A stretch of DNA of 64,000 nt from Plicaturopsis crispa FD-325 SS-3 (lineage: Eukaryota; Basidiomycota; Agaricomycetes; Amylocorticiales; Amylocorticiaceae). Where the stretch lies: contig KN832558.1 of assembly GCA_000827205.1 (NCBI GenBank), positions 1,038,901 through 1,102,900 of the forward strand. The letters are read 5' to 3'. Both the position numbers and the translations under genes were made by a program. The notes under the pieces were generated by a model. The model worked only from the letters and a program-made list of their open reading frames with translations. It made no database searches and was not told the origin of the DNA. Below, piece by piece: positions 11,303 through 22,432 of this stretch. The stretch's first letter is position 1. Each line of letters opens with the position of its first letter.

Positions 11303-12906
11303 TCAGTAGCCGTCCTTTCCTGGGACGACTCCAAATGCAGGTCCGCCCTTTCCGAACATGTTGCGGAGATCCTCGACAAGGGCTTCTGGCTGTTCGTGTG
11401 CGGCAAAATGGCCGCCCGCAGTATGTTCCCGCGAATACACTAGATTCCCGGCCCTTTCCATCCACCTGGCAGACGCATACGTAGGCACGCTCAATTTCTG
11501 GATAAGGTGTGGCGAAGAGACTGCTTACTTCCTTGGGAGACTGATCAATTCACCAGGAAAATAACTGACGCCGAAGGGAATCGTGGGGGTTGGTCCTTTC
11601 TCCGCAGCGGAACCACGGGAACCCATGACCTCATAGTAAATGCGTAGGGACGACGCAGGACCAGCACGCGAAAACCAGTATATTGATATCCATGTCAGCA
11701 CTTCAAATTGAGGTCAGAATCGCGTCTTTCTACACTGATTATATCTGAAACATGCCTTCATCGTCGTCCCATTTATAATTATCTGACCAGTTGACCAGTT
11801 TCTCATAGATCCAGGCAAGTAGCCCCACGGGTGAGTCTGCGAGACTGTACCCGAGCGTCTGCGGGAAAGTCGACTGCTCTGCGGAGTAGCCCCGACCTTT
11901 TTTCTGAAACGCTAGCGTCCGCTTCCAGCCGCGTTGTTCTTCGGGGGTATACGGTGTAATGAGCCACTGCAGATAATAAATCGGATTTGCGCGTAATTTG
12001 GGAGGCTCGGACCTTCAGGAAACGAGCAGGTGAGCTTATGGCATCGGTCTTGAGTATGCCTATACGACTGACATAGGCATGTTTGTGTGCCACGCTTTTG
12101 AGTGGGCGCCGCCGTAAGCGCTAGCAATCTTGCGCGTAACCTAACACGAGGGAAGTCAAGCGCCATGAATGACACGCTCACAAGAACATACCATGGAGCC
12201 CCAGTCCCCTCCCTGTGTCACTGCGTGGTGATCCGACAATATTAGAGACCAGAAGTAGAGCATCATATAGCGTCCTACCGTATTCGTTGTAGCCCAACGC
12301 GAGCATCAACTTGTTTCCCAGCTATATCGAGGTCGTCAGTTCTGTCTGTGGCGCGATGAATATCGACACTAACTTCCGCATACTGGGTAGCTTTGAACCC
12401 TCTTTTGGTGACACCCTCTGAAAAGCCATATCCGGGCAGGCCGAGGGCGACAACATGGAAGCTTGGGTGGTCCGGAGACGCAGCAGTAAGCAGCGGCAGT
12501 ATCTTGCGGACCTCGATGAAACTGCCAGGCCCTGTGGAAGTACCGTATTTCAGTCGGTCCCCAGGAAGTTGTACATTGACCCACAGCCATGCACAAAAAG
12601 TAGCGGGACTGCGCTCTCGACCGTGCTCTTCTGGTGCACGTAGTGGATATTCAACGCGCCGAAGCCTTCAACTTCGATGTCCTGCGTGAATTGGGGTAGC
12701 TCAGCGTTGAGCGCTTTTTCATGCACGCGCCAGTCGTATCCATCCTGCCACCGCGCAATGAGCCTCTTAATATCGGCCAATGGGACACCGTAGTCCCAGC
12801 CGGCACCCTCAATTTCGTCTGGTAGCGTGGCATGTGCGAGTTTCTCGCGCAGAGACGCGATTTTCTCGTCGGGAACGTCAATCTTGAACGGCTTTTCAGT
12901 TGACAT
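11303..12906 (-). CDS. Epoxide hydrolase, EHN/microsomal type (alpha/beta hydrolase)
   Basis: Opens epoxides to diols; in white-rot fungi it often acts after P450 oxidation of aromatics. The ATG is at 12906. The N-terminal EHN domain (MSTEKPFKIDVPDEKIASLR...) leads to FVHG, and a 54-bp intron (donor GTGGGT) splits the oxyanion motif HGWPGSF. After further introns the text gives LGLPGYGFSEG, LMLALGYNEY and TQGGDWGSM, whose Asp is the nucleophile. It continues with IYYLQWLITPYTPEEQ, NWSDNYKWDDDE, FGVSYFPGELISLP and finally EHTAGGHFAAHEQPEAL, which carries the charge-relay His. The stop is at 11305-11303. Eight or so short introns are needed and every join keeps frame, so the gene looks functional. 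The last acceptor (TTGAG) is unusual. Confidence 0.85.
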
Positions 12907-13391
12907 GGTTGTGCGGCGTAAGGAAAATATGTGAGTCGGAACGGATTCTGTCAGTGAACAAGGATGAGACCAAGGCGCGGGACAGTCAGATCTCGAGGGA
13001 AAGTTTAGTCAGCATCCTCTGACTCACATACTTGTAGACCATGAGATTCTGTCGTATACAGCTAGGCACAGCCCGGTGCTATATTGATCAGGTGGTGTGC
13101 GGGGAACGTTGTGCGTAACACAAGCTCTGACGCGAACGAAGCATCAGCGCGACCAAACACAGTCAAGGTATTGCGTAGCAGGCGTGGCACAAGTCGCGAG
13201 CAAAGAATCCAAGATATACAGTATAGTAAGTACACGCAGCCAGATAGATACAACAGGGGATGAACCAAGAAGACATACTAGAAACAACAATCTACTCCGC
13301 CTGGACAAGCGCGACCGCCTTTGCCGAGCGAGGCTTGATAGAACACTTGTATTCCACGGGATGGCTTGGAAGCGGAGGGTCAGTGACACTA
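12907..13391. other. Intergenic: epoxide hydrolase promoter and P450 3' region
   Basis: Both flanking genes are on the minus strand. ORFs here have no recognisable product. No repeat or RNA seen. Confidence 0.5.
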
Positions 13392-15384
13392 TCACGCAAG
13401 CGCTAGCACGATGATATAACTGCCCAGTGCGTACCTGATGGTCCCCGGCGTCTTGTCGACCACAGGCTCAATGACAACGCCATCCTCAACAGCCTTCGTT
13501 ACGCTGAATACCGCCAGCGACATCGCGCACGATATGAACACGGAAGCGTCCGCAAGGTTCAGGCCCGGACAAATCCTAAATTTGCGTGTCAGCATGATGC
13601 TGAGCGCTTGCAGTCGCCTTGCACAGGTGCATGCTGAAAAGAAAACGAACCGCCTCCCAAAGCCAAAGCATATCGTACGCGGGTCCTTCTGTACTTGCTT
13701 GCCCTCTGACGCGATGAACCGCGTAGGGTCGAAAACGGACGGGTTAGGGTACGACCTGGGGTCTTTGAGCATGCCTCTACGCGGGGTGCAATGCATCGTA
13801 AGAAAAACCGGCACGTTATGAGTAGATATCGCCATGAACTGACTCAATGTTAGTGATGATGAGCGAGCCCGCAGGGATGAAGTAACCATTGTGAATATTG
13901 TCCTCGGTAGCGCGATGTGGGAGAGCTGCGAGCACGTCAATCCATTGGGTTAGAAGCGGCACACATATGGTGAGGCGTGGACGTACAAAGAGGCACGACC
14001 GAGTTCCAGCGAAACACTTCCTTCGCAAGGGCGTTGACGTAGGGCAATCTATCGCGATCTGCAAAAGTTGGTAGCCTGTCGCTACCAATGACCGCGTCAA
14101 TTTCCGCCTGGGCTGTAGCTTGTACTTCCGGGAACAAGGTCATAGCGAGGAAGAATGCGTAGATCACCGATACAGTCTGAGCGCCGCATTAGATAGATGA
14201 TGTAGAGTCGTTGGAAAGATACGCACCGTGTCAGCACCGCCGGAATAAAGTGACGCAGCAGACCATTTGATGGAGAATTCCTCGTCGCCCGTGTTACTCA
14301 TATCTTCCAGTAGCTCAGAAGTAAATGACGGAACCGCGGTCCCCGCTTTCTGCGGTTTCGAGTCCGCAATGAGTACCCGCCGCACAGCACATTCTATACG
14401 CAAAAGGTACACACCACTTGTTGCTTGACGTATTCATGCGGTTTGTCCACCATCTCCTCAAGTGTCTTCCTCCACGCCTTTGCGGTCTTCTGAAATCCTG
14501 CGCCAGGAAACCAGCTCGGCACGAATCGTACTGTACATATGACGGCGAAAGCAGTTAAAATTGAGTACATAAATGACATAGGCAATACAATATAGCACTC
14601 ACGGAGCGGCAGGACGTCGACCAGGAACGCGCCAGGCGCCGTAGAGAGCGAGAACTGTTCCGTGGCGTGGTTCGCAAGCTCTACAAAAGGGTCGTCGTGC
14701 TCCTGCACCTCGTAGCCGTGCGATATGCGCAATATAATGGCCCCTGCCGTGCTGGACATATTTCAGACCTCGACACAAGAAAGATCGATACCAAAACATA
14801 CTGTCGGATGTGGCGCGAGAGATCCGCGGGTTTCTCCAGCACCCGCCGGAGGAAGCGATGCGTCTCGTGCTCCTCGGCCGGGAGGTACTGCTTCATGTTA
14901 TTATGCGTCCCAATTTTCCTGTGGAAGAACCCGCGGTATGTGCGATGCCGTTTCCCATATGGGACGAGGACGAGGGTGTTCTTCCAGCCCACGAGTTCGC
15001 CGCCCATAGGCAGCACGGGGCGGTCAGAATAGATTGAGCTCTTCTTGTCGAGCATGTCTGTCGCGATCTGGGCCGAGTTAAGGATGACCATGGGCTGGCC
15101 GAGGACTTGCGCGTAGGCCATGTCGCCTACAATGTGCACGAATGTATTAGCATAACCGACCGCAAGATTGATAATCACGACGACGAACCGTATTTCTGGC
15201 CCCACTGTGTAAACGCGAGCCATTCCTTCGAAGTTGGCATGTCCAGCAAGTTGCCAATGACAGGATACGCCTTCGGGCCTGGTGGGAGCGGCGCCGGCAG
15301 GCGCTTCGAGCCAAGCACGAGTTTCAGGAAATACAGAGCAAGACCGGCGAGAAATAAGTCGGCCACATAAACGAAAGCCGGCAT
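13392..15384 (-). CDS. Cytochrome P450 monooxygenase (CYP64-like)
   Basis: Haem monooxygenase anchored in the ER membrane. The ATG at 15384-15382 gives MPAFVYVADLFLAGLALYFL, the membrane anchor, followed by the hinge LPAPLPPGPKAYPVIGN. Further exons hold the B-C region (YSDRPVLPMGGELVGWKNT), the conserved IILRISHGYEVQEHDDPFV and the I-helix SGGADT joined to TVS. The K-helix ExxR is in KEVFRW, then DPRSYPNPSVFDPTRF, and the haem loop FGFGRR is joined over an intron to ICPGLNLA. The stop is at 13394-13392. At least eight introns, all frame-preserving. The sequence resembles basidiomycete P450s labelled O-methylsterigmatocystin oxidoreductase; that label says nothing about the true substrate. 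It sits between an epoxide hydrolase and an NmrA-like reductase. Confidence 0.9.
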
Positions 15385-16551
15385 CGTGAAAGTGGACTTC
15401 GGTAGTGCGACCAAGCCGAGTAGCCAAGACGCGTCGGTCGGCTCCGCAGTGAGCAGAAAACGGGGAGTCGTGAGTTGGAAGGGAACGGGTCGTAAATGCA
15501 GAAAGTACAATGTCGGACGCTGTATTTAAAGCATTCGACCTCCCCGCATGCTTTATTCCGGCGAAAGGAAATCTGGCAGACTGTTGAAGGAAACTATCCC
15601 GCGGAAAAGAGTGTGTCGTCGTGTTCTTTAGTCGGCGGATCGACAATATAAAAACGCAGTACGGGACTGCCGGGTTTCGGGGGTGCCCTTTAGCAGTTTC
15701 AACCACACATTTTGAGGGAGAGCATGGCCGCATGCCTATCAAATGGAGGATGTTCGCGGGACTGCAAGGATCGCGTGTGAAGCTAGAGCTGCGTCGATCA
15801 ACCCGTGGCCTGAGTAACTTTGCGCTATCGTGTTCTATTACAAAACGCGTGTAAGTATAGGCCTGGTTTTGGTTAGGGTTTCGTGATTGAAGACCGTGTA
15901 CATCGGGATAAAAAGAATAGTCCCAAATTGTGAGCCTTTGCTGTTTGAAGGCTTGTCAGATCTTTCCTAGCGGCAGAAGAAAACATGAGAGAAGGACGTG
16001 TGCGAAGACTTACCATGCCTTCGTCCGCTTTTCGGTACTGCCGCGTGTCGTCGTGCTCGTGGAAGGACAGAGGCAGAGCTAAAAAATATTGTTCAACTCT
16101 GCGCCCATTTGCGTTCAGCGCAACAGTCGTCAAGGCTGCAGACAGCCTAGACGCAGAAAATCTGTTGGAATATCGTTGCAATAGTTTGTCGAGGAAAGTT
16201 GCTCCGGGAGTGAAAGCAGAGCGGAAGCCAACATCTATCACTGAGTCCACGGATTCGAGTACTATGGATTATTGCTTGACACCTGCACATCATCTACTCG
16301 ACATCGCGACGAAATGCGAGTCAGTAGGTTTCTAGTTCGCACTGCAGTCTCAAAGTTATAGCACATATGTTACGCACCTCGGACCGCAGCGGATGAGTAG
16401 GTCTTGCATCGGAATGAAGTGGGTATCGGTTGCTTACATGGAACTCTGTTGCCAAGCATACGCTTGTCGCTGAGTAAGAGATCGATATCCTACTATAATA
16501 TGATTTCCGCGTTCGACATAACTCTCCTTAAGTGCCCGGCAAAAACAGTAG
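15385..16551. other. Divergent intergenic region between P450 and the NmrA-like gene
   Basis: A TTTAAATA-like AT motif on the minus strand near 15520-15528 may serve the P450. A minus-strand frame (16250-15873) contains FHEHDDTRQYRKADEGM, faintly like a P450 segment, but too little to call a relic. No gene is claimed. Confidence 0.45.
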
Positions 16552-17490
16552 ATGTCTACCGACCCAAGCACGCCGATTTCCATCCTTATTCTAGGCACAG
16601 GCGAACTTGGTTTGTCAGTGCTAATCGCTCTCGCAAAATCACGCCGCACCTCCGAAACAATATCGGTCCTCTTGCGCCCCTCATCTATCGCGTCCACCGA
16701 TCCCGCTAAAGCCCGCGACATCGCCCACATCCGCGGCCTCGGCGTGAACGTCGTACCCGGCGACATTGCAGCCGCCAGCGTCGATGCGCTTGCACAGATA
16801 TTCAGCGCTTACCACACCATCATCGGCTGCACGGGCTTCGTGAGCGGGCGCGGGACCCAGGTCAAGCTCGCAGAGGCGGTGCTCCGCGCAGGCGTCCCGC
16901 GCTACGTGCCCTGGCAGTTCGGTGTCGACTATGACGTGATCGGGCGCGGGTCTCCGCAGGACCTATTCGACGAGCAGCTTGACGTGCGCGACCTCCTGCG
17001 CGCGCAGACACGCACGGCGTGGCTGATCATCTCCACTGGTGTATTCACCGAGTTCCTATTCTCGCCGGCGTTTGGCATCGTCGATGCACAGAAGCCGGCG
17101 GTGCGAGCCCTGGGCAGCTTAGAGAACCGCATAACCATCACGACGGCGGCAGATATCGGGCGTTTGACTGCGGAGATTCTGCGCGTTGAGCCGCCCATTG
17201 TGAACCGGGTAGTATATACGGCGGGCGATACGGTGTCTTACGGAGAACTTGCAGACATTGTGCAGGAGGTTACCGGCCGAGAAGTTGTACGAGAGGTGCG
17301 GGATGTCGAGGAGCTCGCAAAGCAGTTGAAGGAAGACCCGGGAGATGCACTCAAAAAGTACGCGCTGACTTTCGCTTTGGGACAAGGAGTAGCATGGCCG
17401 GTAGAGACATCATTCAACGCACTGGCGGGAATCCCAGTTGTGCGTGCGAGGGAATGGGCAAAGGCGATGGAGCAGGCAGAACTGAACTGA
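16552..17490 (+). CDS. NmrA/isoflavone-reductase-like NAD(P)-binding protein, C-terminus rewritten by an LTR
   Basis: Intronless 312-residue Rossmann protein. The nucleotide motif GTGELG is at residues 15-20, followed by the PCBER/NmrA pattern HTIIGCTGFVSG, VPRYVPWQFGVDYD and TGVFTEFLFSP. Family members are aryl-ether or phenylcoumaran reductases or NAD(P) sensors. The last seven codons and the stop (17468-17490) lie inside the 3' LTR of the retrotransposon: residues MEQAELN are LTR-encoded. Joining the sequence left of the insertion to that right of the target duplication would give instead AKANLLK and a stop, so the native protein was about the same length. Core residues are untouched, so activity may survive. 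The mRNA would now use a 3' end in the LTR or beyond. Substrate unknown; the neighbourhood suggests aromatic metabolism. Confidence 0.88.
   Translation: MSTDPSTPISILILGTGELGLSVLIALAKSRRTSETISVLLRPSSIASTDPAKARDIAHIRGLGVNVVPGDIAAASVDALAQIFSAYHTIIGCTGFVSGRGTQVKLAEAVLRAGVPRYVPWQFGVDYDVIGRGSPQDLFDEQLDVRDLLRAQTRTAWLIISTGVFTEFLFSPAFGIVDAQKPAVRALGSLENRITITTAADIGRLTAEILRVEPPIVNRVVYTAGDTVSYGELADIVQEVTGREVVREVRDVEELAKQLKEDPGDALKKYALTFALGQGVAWPVETSFNALAGIPVVRAREWAKAMEQAELN
17464..17467. repeat. Target-site duplication GCGA (left copy)
   Basis: GCGA directly before the left LTR; the same four bases follow the right LTR at 26215-26218. Four to six bp is normal for LTR-element integrase, so the pair marks the element's borders and shows both ends belong to one insertion. 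Confidence 0.8.
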
Positions 17491-17635
17491 GGGGACGGAG
17501 CAGATGCGTCGAAAGTCAGTCTTTGGATGATGATGAGTCCGTACATGCAATCGCTACTGCTATCTCGTCCCGCCACCGCGTCCAAACAAGCACAAACACG
17601 CTCACAACCTCAGGCCTCTCCGACCTCCTACTCCA
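17468..17635 (-). repeat. 3' LTR (168 bp)
   Basis: Direct repeat of 26047-26214, no difference found by eye. On the element strand it opens TGGAGTAGG and closes CTGCTCCA, with short inverted ends TGGAG/CTCCA. Read on the plus strand it encodes the last residues and stop codon of the NmrA-like gene. Confidence 0.9.
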
Positions 17636-17649
17636 TCTGCCCCCCTCCT
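17636..17649 (-). other. Polypurine tract of the retrotransposon
   Basis: On the element strand this is AGGAGGGGGGCAGA, directly between the pol stop codon (17652-17650) and the first base of the 3' LTR. This is where plus-strand DNA synthesis primes in LTR elements. Only 14 bp separate pol from the LTR. Confidence 0.75.
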
Positions 17650-20592
17650 CTAAGCGACGTCCCCGGCGCTATCTTCCGCGTCTCTAGCCAACTCCGCCAA
17701 GCCCTCCTCGTCAAACGCATCCGCCTCCAACGCCTCTCCAAAGCTCTCCACCCCTGTAGCTCGCTCGCGCTCCGCAATGGCCAGAGCTGTTCCCTCCCTG
17801 GCCTCGAAACTCCTCAGACGTCGGGCGTGGAACCAGCCGTCAATTGCGACCTTTGCCAGTGACTCGAGTTTGTACGAATTACGACCGCGCTCGACGACTC
17901 GGAGTGGCGGTGACCACATGGGATTGAGCTTGCGCTCGTTTGATATCTTGTCGTTAGCAATCTTCCCATGCTGTACCTGTACGAGCTGGCCCTCCCGAAA
18001 TATAACCTCTCGTGGTGCACGCTTTAGGACCCTCTGGTCGAAAGTCTTTTTGCGAGCTGCAGCATGATCAACAGCTTGTGAGTGCCCGTCAAAGCGCTGT
18101 TGCTCGACGAAGGCCATTTGGACGGCGACCTCTGCTTCCGTGGGTTCGTGGATACTGACAGGGTCCTCGGCGGCTCGTGAATTGATGACAAGGCCTAGCA
18201 GGAGCTCGTTTGGGGAGAACTTGAACGATGGAAGAATGCGGTCGGACAGGTTCTTGATAGTAGCGTCCAGGTGGTCAGGCCAGTTCTTCGGGATGTCCTT
18301 GGACTCCATCTTCGCGTACGCGTCCTCGCCGAGGCCAGGAGCGCACCGTCGCTTGAGCGCGTTCAGAAGGATTTTGTTGGCACCTTCGACAAGACCGTTA
18401 ATCCACGGTGAGTACGCGGCCACAACGTGAGTCTTTGTGCCGATCTCCGCACAGAACCCGCGAACCTCGTCACAGTCAAAATGCTTCCCGCCGTCCGTCA
18501 TGAAAACTTTGGGCGCTGTGAATGTGTTGTGAATGCGGCGGAGGCTATCGACAGTGTTCGAACCCTTCGCGGTCTTTGACTTGAACGCAAAGAGTCGCTG
18601 CGAGAAGACGTCCAGGTACAGGCCAATTTTCGTGAAGCCACCCTTCCCTAACGGCATGGACAGATAGTCTCCGACAAGGAGCTCGAAGGGGTGTCTGCGT
18701 ACAATGGGCTCGAGCAGGGAGTGCAGGTGAGCGCTACCAAAATTCTTGCAACGCGCGCACTCACGGATAGCTTTGGTGATCGAGGAGTCAAGCATGGGCG
18801 TGCAGATGCGGTCAAGCAGCTGCATCTTGATCATGTCGCGGCCCATATGAGCGCGCTCGTGTTCAGCCCGTGCCCGCTCCACTGCCTCCTTCTTCGTGAC
18901 GCACTCTCGCCGTGCTACAGCGCGTGCAGGTGTCGCTCCACCCAGCTTCCAGAGCTTCCCATCGGCGATGAAAAACCCTTCCGCGCGATGCGCTGCGCGT
19001 CGACGATCCCGCTCGGGAGTGCTGTCATCAATGCCCAGCAACGCGTCGACAACCTCCACAAACACCCGCTCGTCGCGGAACCTCTCCTTGAGCTGCTGGT
19101 GTAACGTTGTCGCCGGTTCAGAGACTGTGAAAAGGTCGTACACCAGTCCCCGCTCCACCTCCCAATCTGGCGCCACCGACCAGTCACTGCCGTCGTGCGG
19201 CATGTGGGGCTGCCCTTCGTCCTTCCGACTAATGCCGTCCCCAACGAGATTGATATGACCAGGTATGTGGCGGACATCGACTATCTGGTGGGCCAGGACA
19301 CCGTCCCGCCACCGCGCATGAGTCGCGTTCAGGTTCTCGCTCAGCAGGACATCCCGCAAGGCCTGGCAGTCTGTCTCAATTTCCAGTGGAAAGCCCCAGA
19401 TGATGCCATCAAATTTGTCCAGGGCGAACTTCAAGGCCGCAAACTCGAGCATAAACGGCTTGTACTTCTCCTCCGCCGGCGACGTGCGTTTAGAGGCGAA
19501 ACCAATTGGGTGCAGCTTCTCAAGGACCTTCCCACCGGGCATTGTGGTCCTGAACCGTTGACATAGCATCGCCCCGAAGCCCTCCTTGCAGCCGTCAGTG
19601 GTCAGGACAAACGGTGTGCCGTCGAAGCGGGGAGCCTTCAGAACCGGCTCGGAGGTGAGCACCTTCTTTAAGCCTAAGAACGCGCCGCTGTGCGCCGCCG
19701 TCCACTTGTCCGCGAGCTTCGCGTTGCGAAGTGTAGCCCTGTACGTGGCCTTACTAGCATCCTTGGGAATGTGAACTGATCGGAGCAGGTCAGACAGCGG
19801 CCGCGCCAGCTTCGCGTACCCCTGAACCAGGTCGCGGAAGTACCCCGTGAGGCCAAGGAAGCTCGCAAGGTTCAGCAGATCCGGGGGTTGGCGCCAGTCG
19901 ACAACCGCGGTCATCTTGGAAAAGTCTGCCTGCACGCCGTTAGGACCGACCCTGGAGCCCGCGAACACGATCTCTGTCATGAAGAATTGAGACTTCTTCG
20001 CCGACAGGGACATCTTCGTGTCTCGGACACGCTGGAGGAAACAGCGAGTACGCGACAGGAGATCACCAAACTCGTCGCCCGCCATGCCACCATCGTCAAC
20101 AAATAGCTCGAGCTCGATTTGCGCCATAATGTCGCCAAACGAGTTAGCGGTGACCCAGCCAAAGGTGGACGGTGCGCCTGTCAGCCCGAATGGCATGCGC
20201 TTTTGCGTAAAAAACCCTCGGCCTTCCACATAGAAAGCTAGGTATGGTCGGCTATCCTCAGGGATGGATACTGCGTAGAATCCAGACGCAAAGTCAAATC
20301 CGTGGCACCAGCGGTGGCCGCTCAGACGCTGCTGCTTCGCCCGGACGTCGCCCTGTGGCATGGGAAACACCTGCGTGACACGATTCAGGGCGCCATAGTT
20401 CTGGCAAATGCGCCACTTTTGCGGACTGGGTGTTTGCGGCGGAGCAGCGGGATGTGACGCTGGCGGGGCTGGTGGGACATTGTGTACCGGAGGAAACCCA
20501 TATGCTAGGCACTCGTCGTTCACCCTACGCTGCAGTTCCTCGAGGGATAGACCAGGATTCTCGTGTGCCTTTTGTGCTAGCGTGATTGGTGA
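17650..20592 (-). pseudogene. Retrotransposon Pol, distal part: rest of reverse transcriptase, RNase H, integrase
   Basis: About 980 codons open to the stop at 17652-17650. The RT palm shows WRICQNYGALNRV, CHGFDFASGFYAVSI (first Asp), MPFGLTGAPSTF and the catalytic box FVDDGG, where many Ty3 elements have YVDD or FIDD. Connection/RNase H includes LASFLGLTGYFRDLVQGYAK, FVLTTDGCKEGFGAML and ETDCQALRD. Integrase has an HHCC finger (HERAH ... CARC) and the DDE core: Asp in LVGDYLSMP, Asp in FMTDGGKHF, Glu in GLVEGANK. A Pro-rich insert of about 50 residues lies between the TLAQKAHENP segment and WRICQN. The frame starts right at the nested insertion and lacks the RT N-terminus, which sits on the far side at 22433-24402. 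Called a pseudogene because of that interruption; no other break was seen. Confidence 0.88.
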
Positions 20593-22432
20593 CATCAGGA
20601 AAACCCTGGATTCTTAAAAACCCCTAAGGCTCGCTAATTTCATATCAATTTTGCATAACGGCGGTAAAGGACACTAATGCCTTCAAGTCCCTAAGTTTTC
20701 GTAAGTTAGCAAGCTTCATGCTAATTAGTCTCACTGTTGTACGGGTATAATTGTAATTGGTATCAGTGTATGTTCACTGCAGCTCATTGTGATGGCATTC
20801 AGAACTGACCTCCAAGTTGTATCCGTGATCTTCAATTGCAATGGTTCTCGAGAAAAGTGTATTATATTATCAAGAAGAGTGGTACAGGATAGCGTAGATC
20901 AGGATGTACGAGTCCTCTAGATAATGTTATTGCGACAATCGGGTACGTGAAGCCGTGCACCTGTCGTTGACATCCACCTGCACGGCGCATACGCGGTCCA
21001 TGTTGCGGCGCGGCGCATCTGCGCAGGCGACGGGGAGATGCGGCAGGACGTCGGCCTGCACGCGCTACTTGCGCGCAAAGTAAAGCAGCTACGTGGCGGG
21101 CGCGAGGTGCAGCGAGACAAGGCCGTAGTGCATAAGCGTGGGCACGGGCGTGCACACACACGGGAGGGGTAGAGAGAGGAGGAGGAGATGGAAGGTGGGC
21201 GGTAGATGGCCGTCGACGTGGGTGCCTTGAAGTCGAGAGGCCATACTGGCTTGCACGAACAAGATGAGTGTGTTAAATAACTGTAGGATACTTAGGACTC
21301 ACCATGGACAGAGAAAGACCGTGCCCCTAAGCATCCAGTACGGTGTTCTTCGTCGTCTAGTGTGCCCTGCGCCGCATATGGCGGCAACGAGGACGGCAGA
21401 CGAGGAATAAATGCTTGACGTGGCAGAAATCAGACGACACGACTCTGTGTGGCGCGCCGGCGCTTGAAGTTTAAACTCCGCTTGAACTTGCCTGCCACGT
21501 CGACGATTCGACTTTGCAATTTGTCTTGTCTCTTTCCTCCCTCCTTTTCCCTTGCATCCCTTGCATCTCCTTCGTCGTCGTTGCCATCTCCCATTCGAGG
21601 TTTGTGCACTGCTGTTTCAATGGCTCGGCGTCGCGGTGAGCCCAACCTCTTCTGATGATTTCCTTCTCGCAATTGCTCATATATATCATAGCACACCTCA
21701 TCCGACCTCCGCCCTGATACTTACACTAGCCTATACACAGCATCTCGCGCTGTTTTCTGTCGGACGGGAGCAACATGATGGCCTGGTGCGTGACGAATTA
21801 TCTATTTCGGTTCATTGTCCACTAACTGCTTGTTTCACAGGTTTCGCTGCACGCCGCGTTGTGCGTCGTTGCATACCCACACGCTCGCAGCCGTGTCCAG
21901 CCGTTACGTGGCTTGCGCTGCGCTAACGACAGCGCGCTCCGAGGGTCGTCGCATGCATTGATGCCGGAGGTAAGTTGACAGCTCATTTACAGAAGTACAT
22001 ATTGCCTGACCTTGGACACACTTAGATGCCCCAGTTATCATGGCATGGGTTGTGGATAGGATACCATAGATGTATTATGTGCTGTCGGATACTGTCCCAT
22101 GTGTATCTAGTGTAGAACAATGCTATGCGCTTTTTCCCATTTATCTCCTAGTCCTTGAACAACTGGACCGTACCTATCCTGAAGTATCTGTGTGTGTATA
22201 GTAATGCCCATAGGCATTAAACCACATCAAATGGCTATTAGCTTGGCTCTAACTAGATGATAATAACCCGAAATTCATAGCAAAGTCTACTAACGCTCTT
22301 AATGTGATGCTAAATTAGAGGGGGGGGTAGCTAAAACCTCTAATTTTTTTACTGCAAATTATCGCTAATTAGCCTTAATTTTTGATAATTAGGATATATT
22401 CACGGAATTAAAGATCCCCCTTTTTCCTGATG
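20593..22432. mobile_element. Nested 1,840-bp terminal-inverted-repeat element inside RT (non-autonomous class II candidate)
   Basis: The ends are inverted copies of CATCAGGAAAA (11 bp perfect), then weaker similarity (GGATTCTTAA against GGATCTTTAA). The flanks share GA on both sides (20591-20592 and 22433-22434). Removing the element plus one GA joins the RT frame exactly between KCAS and PITLAQK, so these are the true borders. The interior has AT-rich subterminal stretches and a more GC-rich middle. ORFs of at most 124 codons show no transposase, so it probably moves with help. A 2-bp duplication fits CACTA/CMC-like elements, to which Plavaka belongs, but the end sequence is not a known signature to me. 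The superfamily is therefore left open. Confidence 0.75.

Noticed and set aside
15873-16250. P450 relic on the minus strand
   Set aside because: Only about 17 residues (FHEHDDTRQYRKADEGM) are suggestive; no haem loop, ExxR or I-helix nearby.
20594-22431. Nested element as a Helitron
   Set aside because: It has true inverted terminal repeats and a duplicated GA; it lacks a TC start with CTRR end between A and T.
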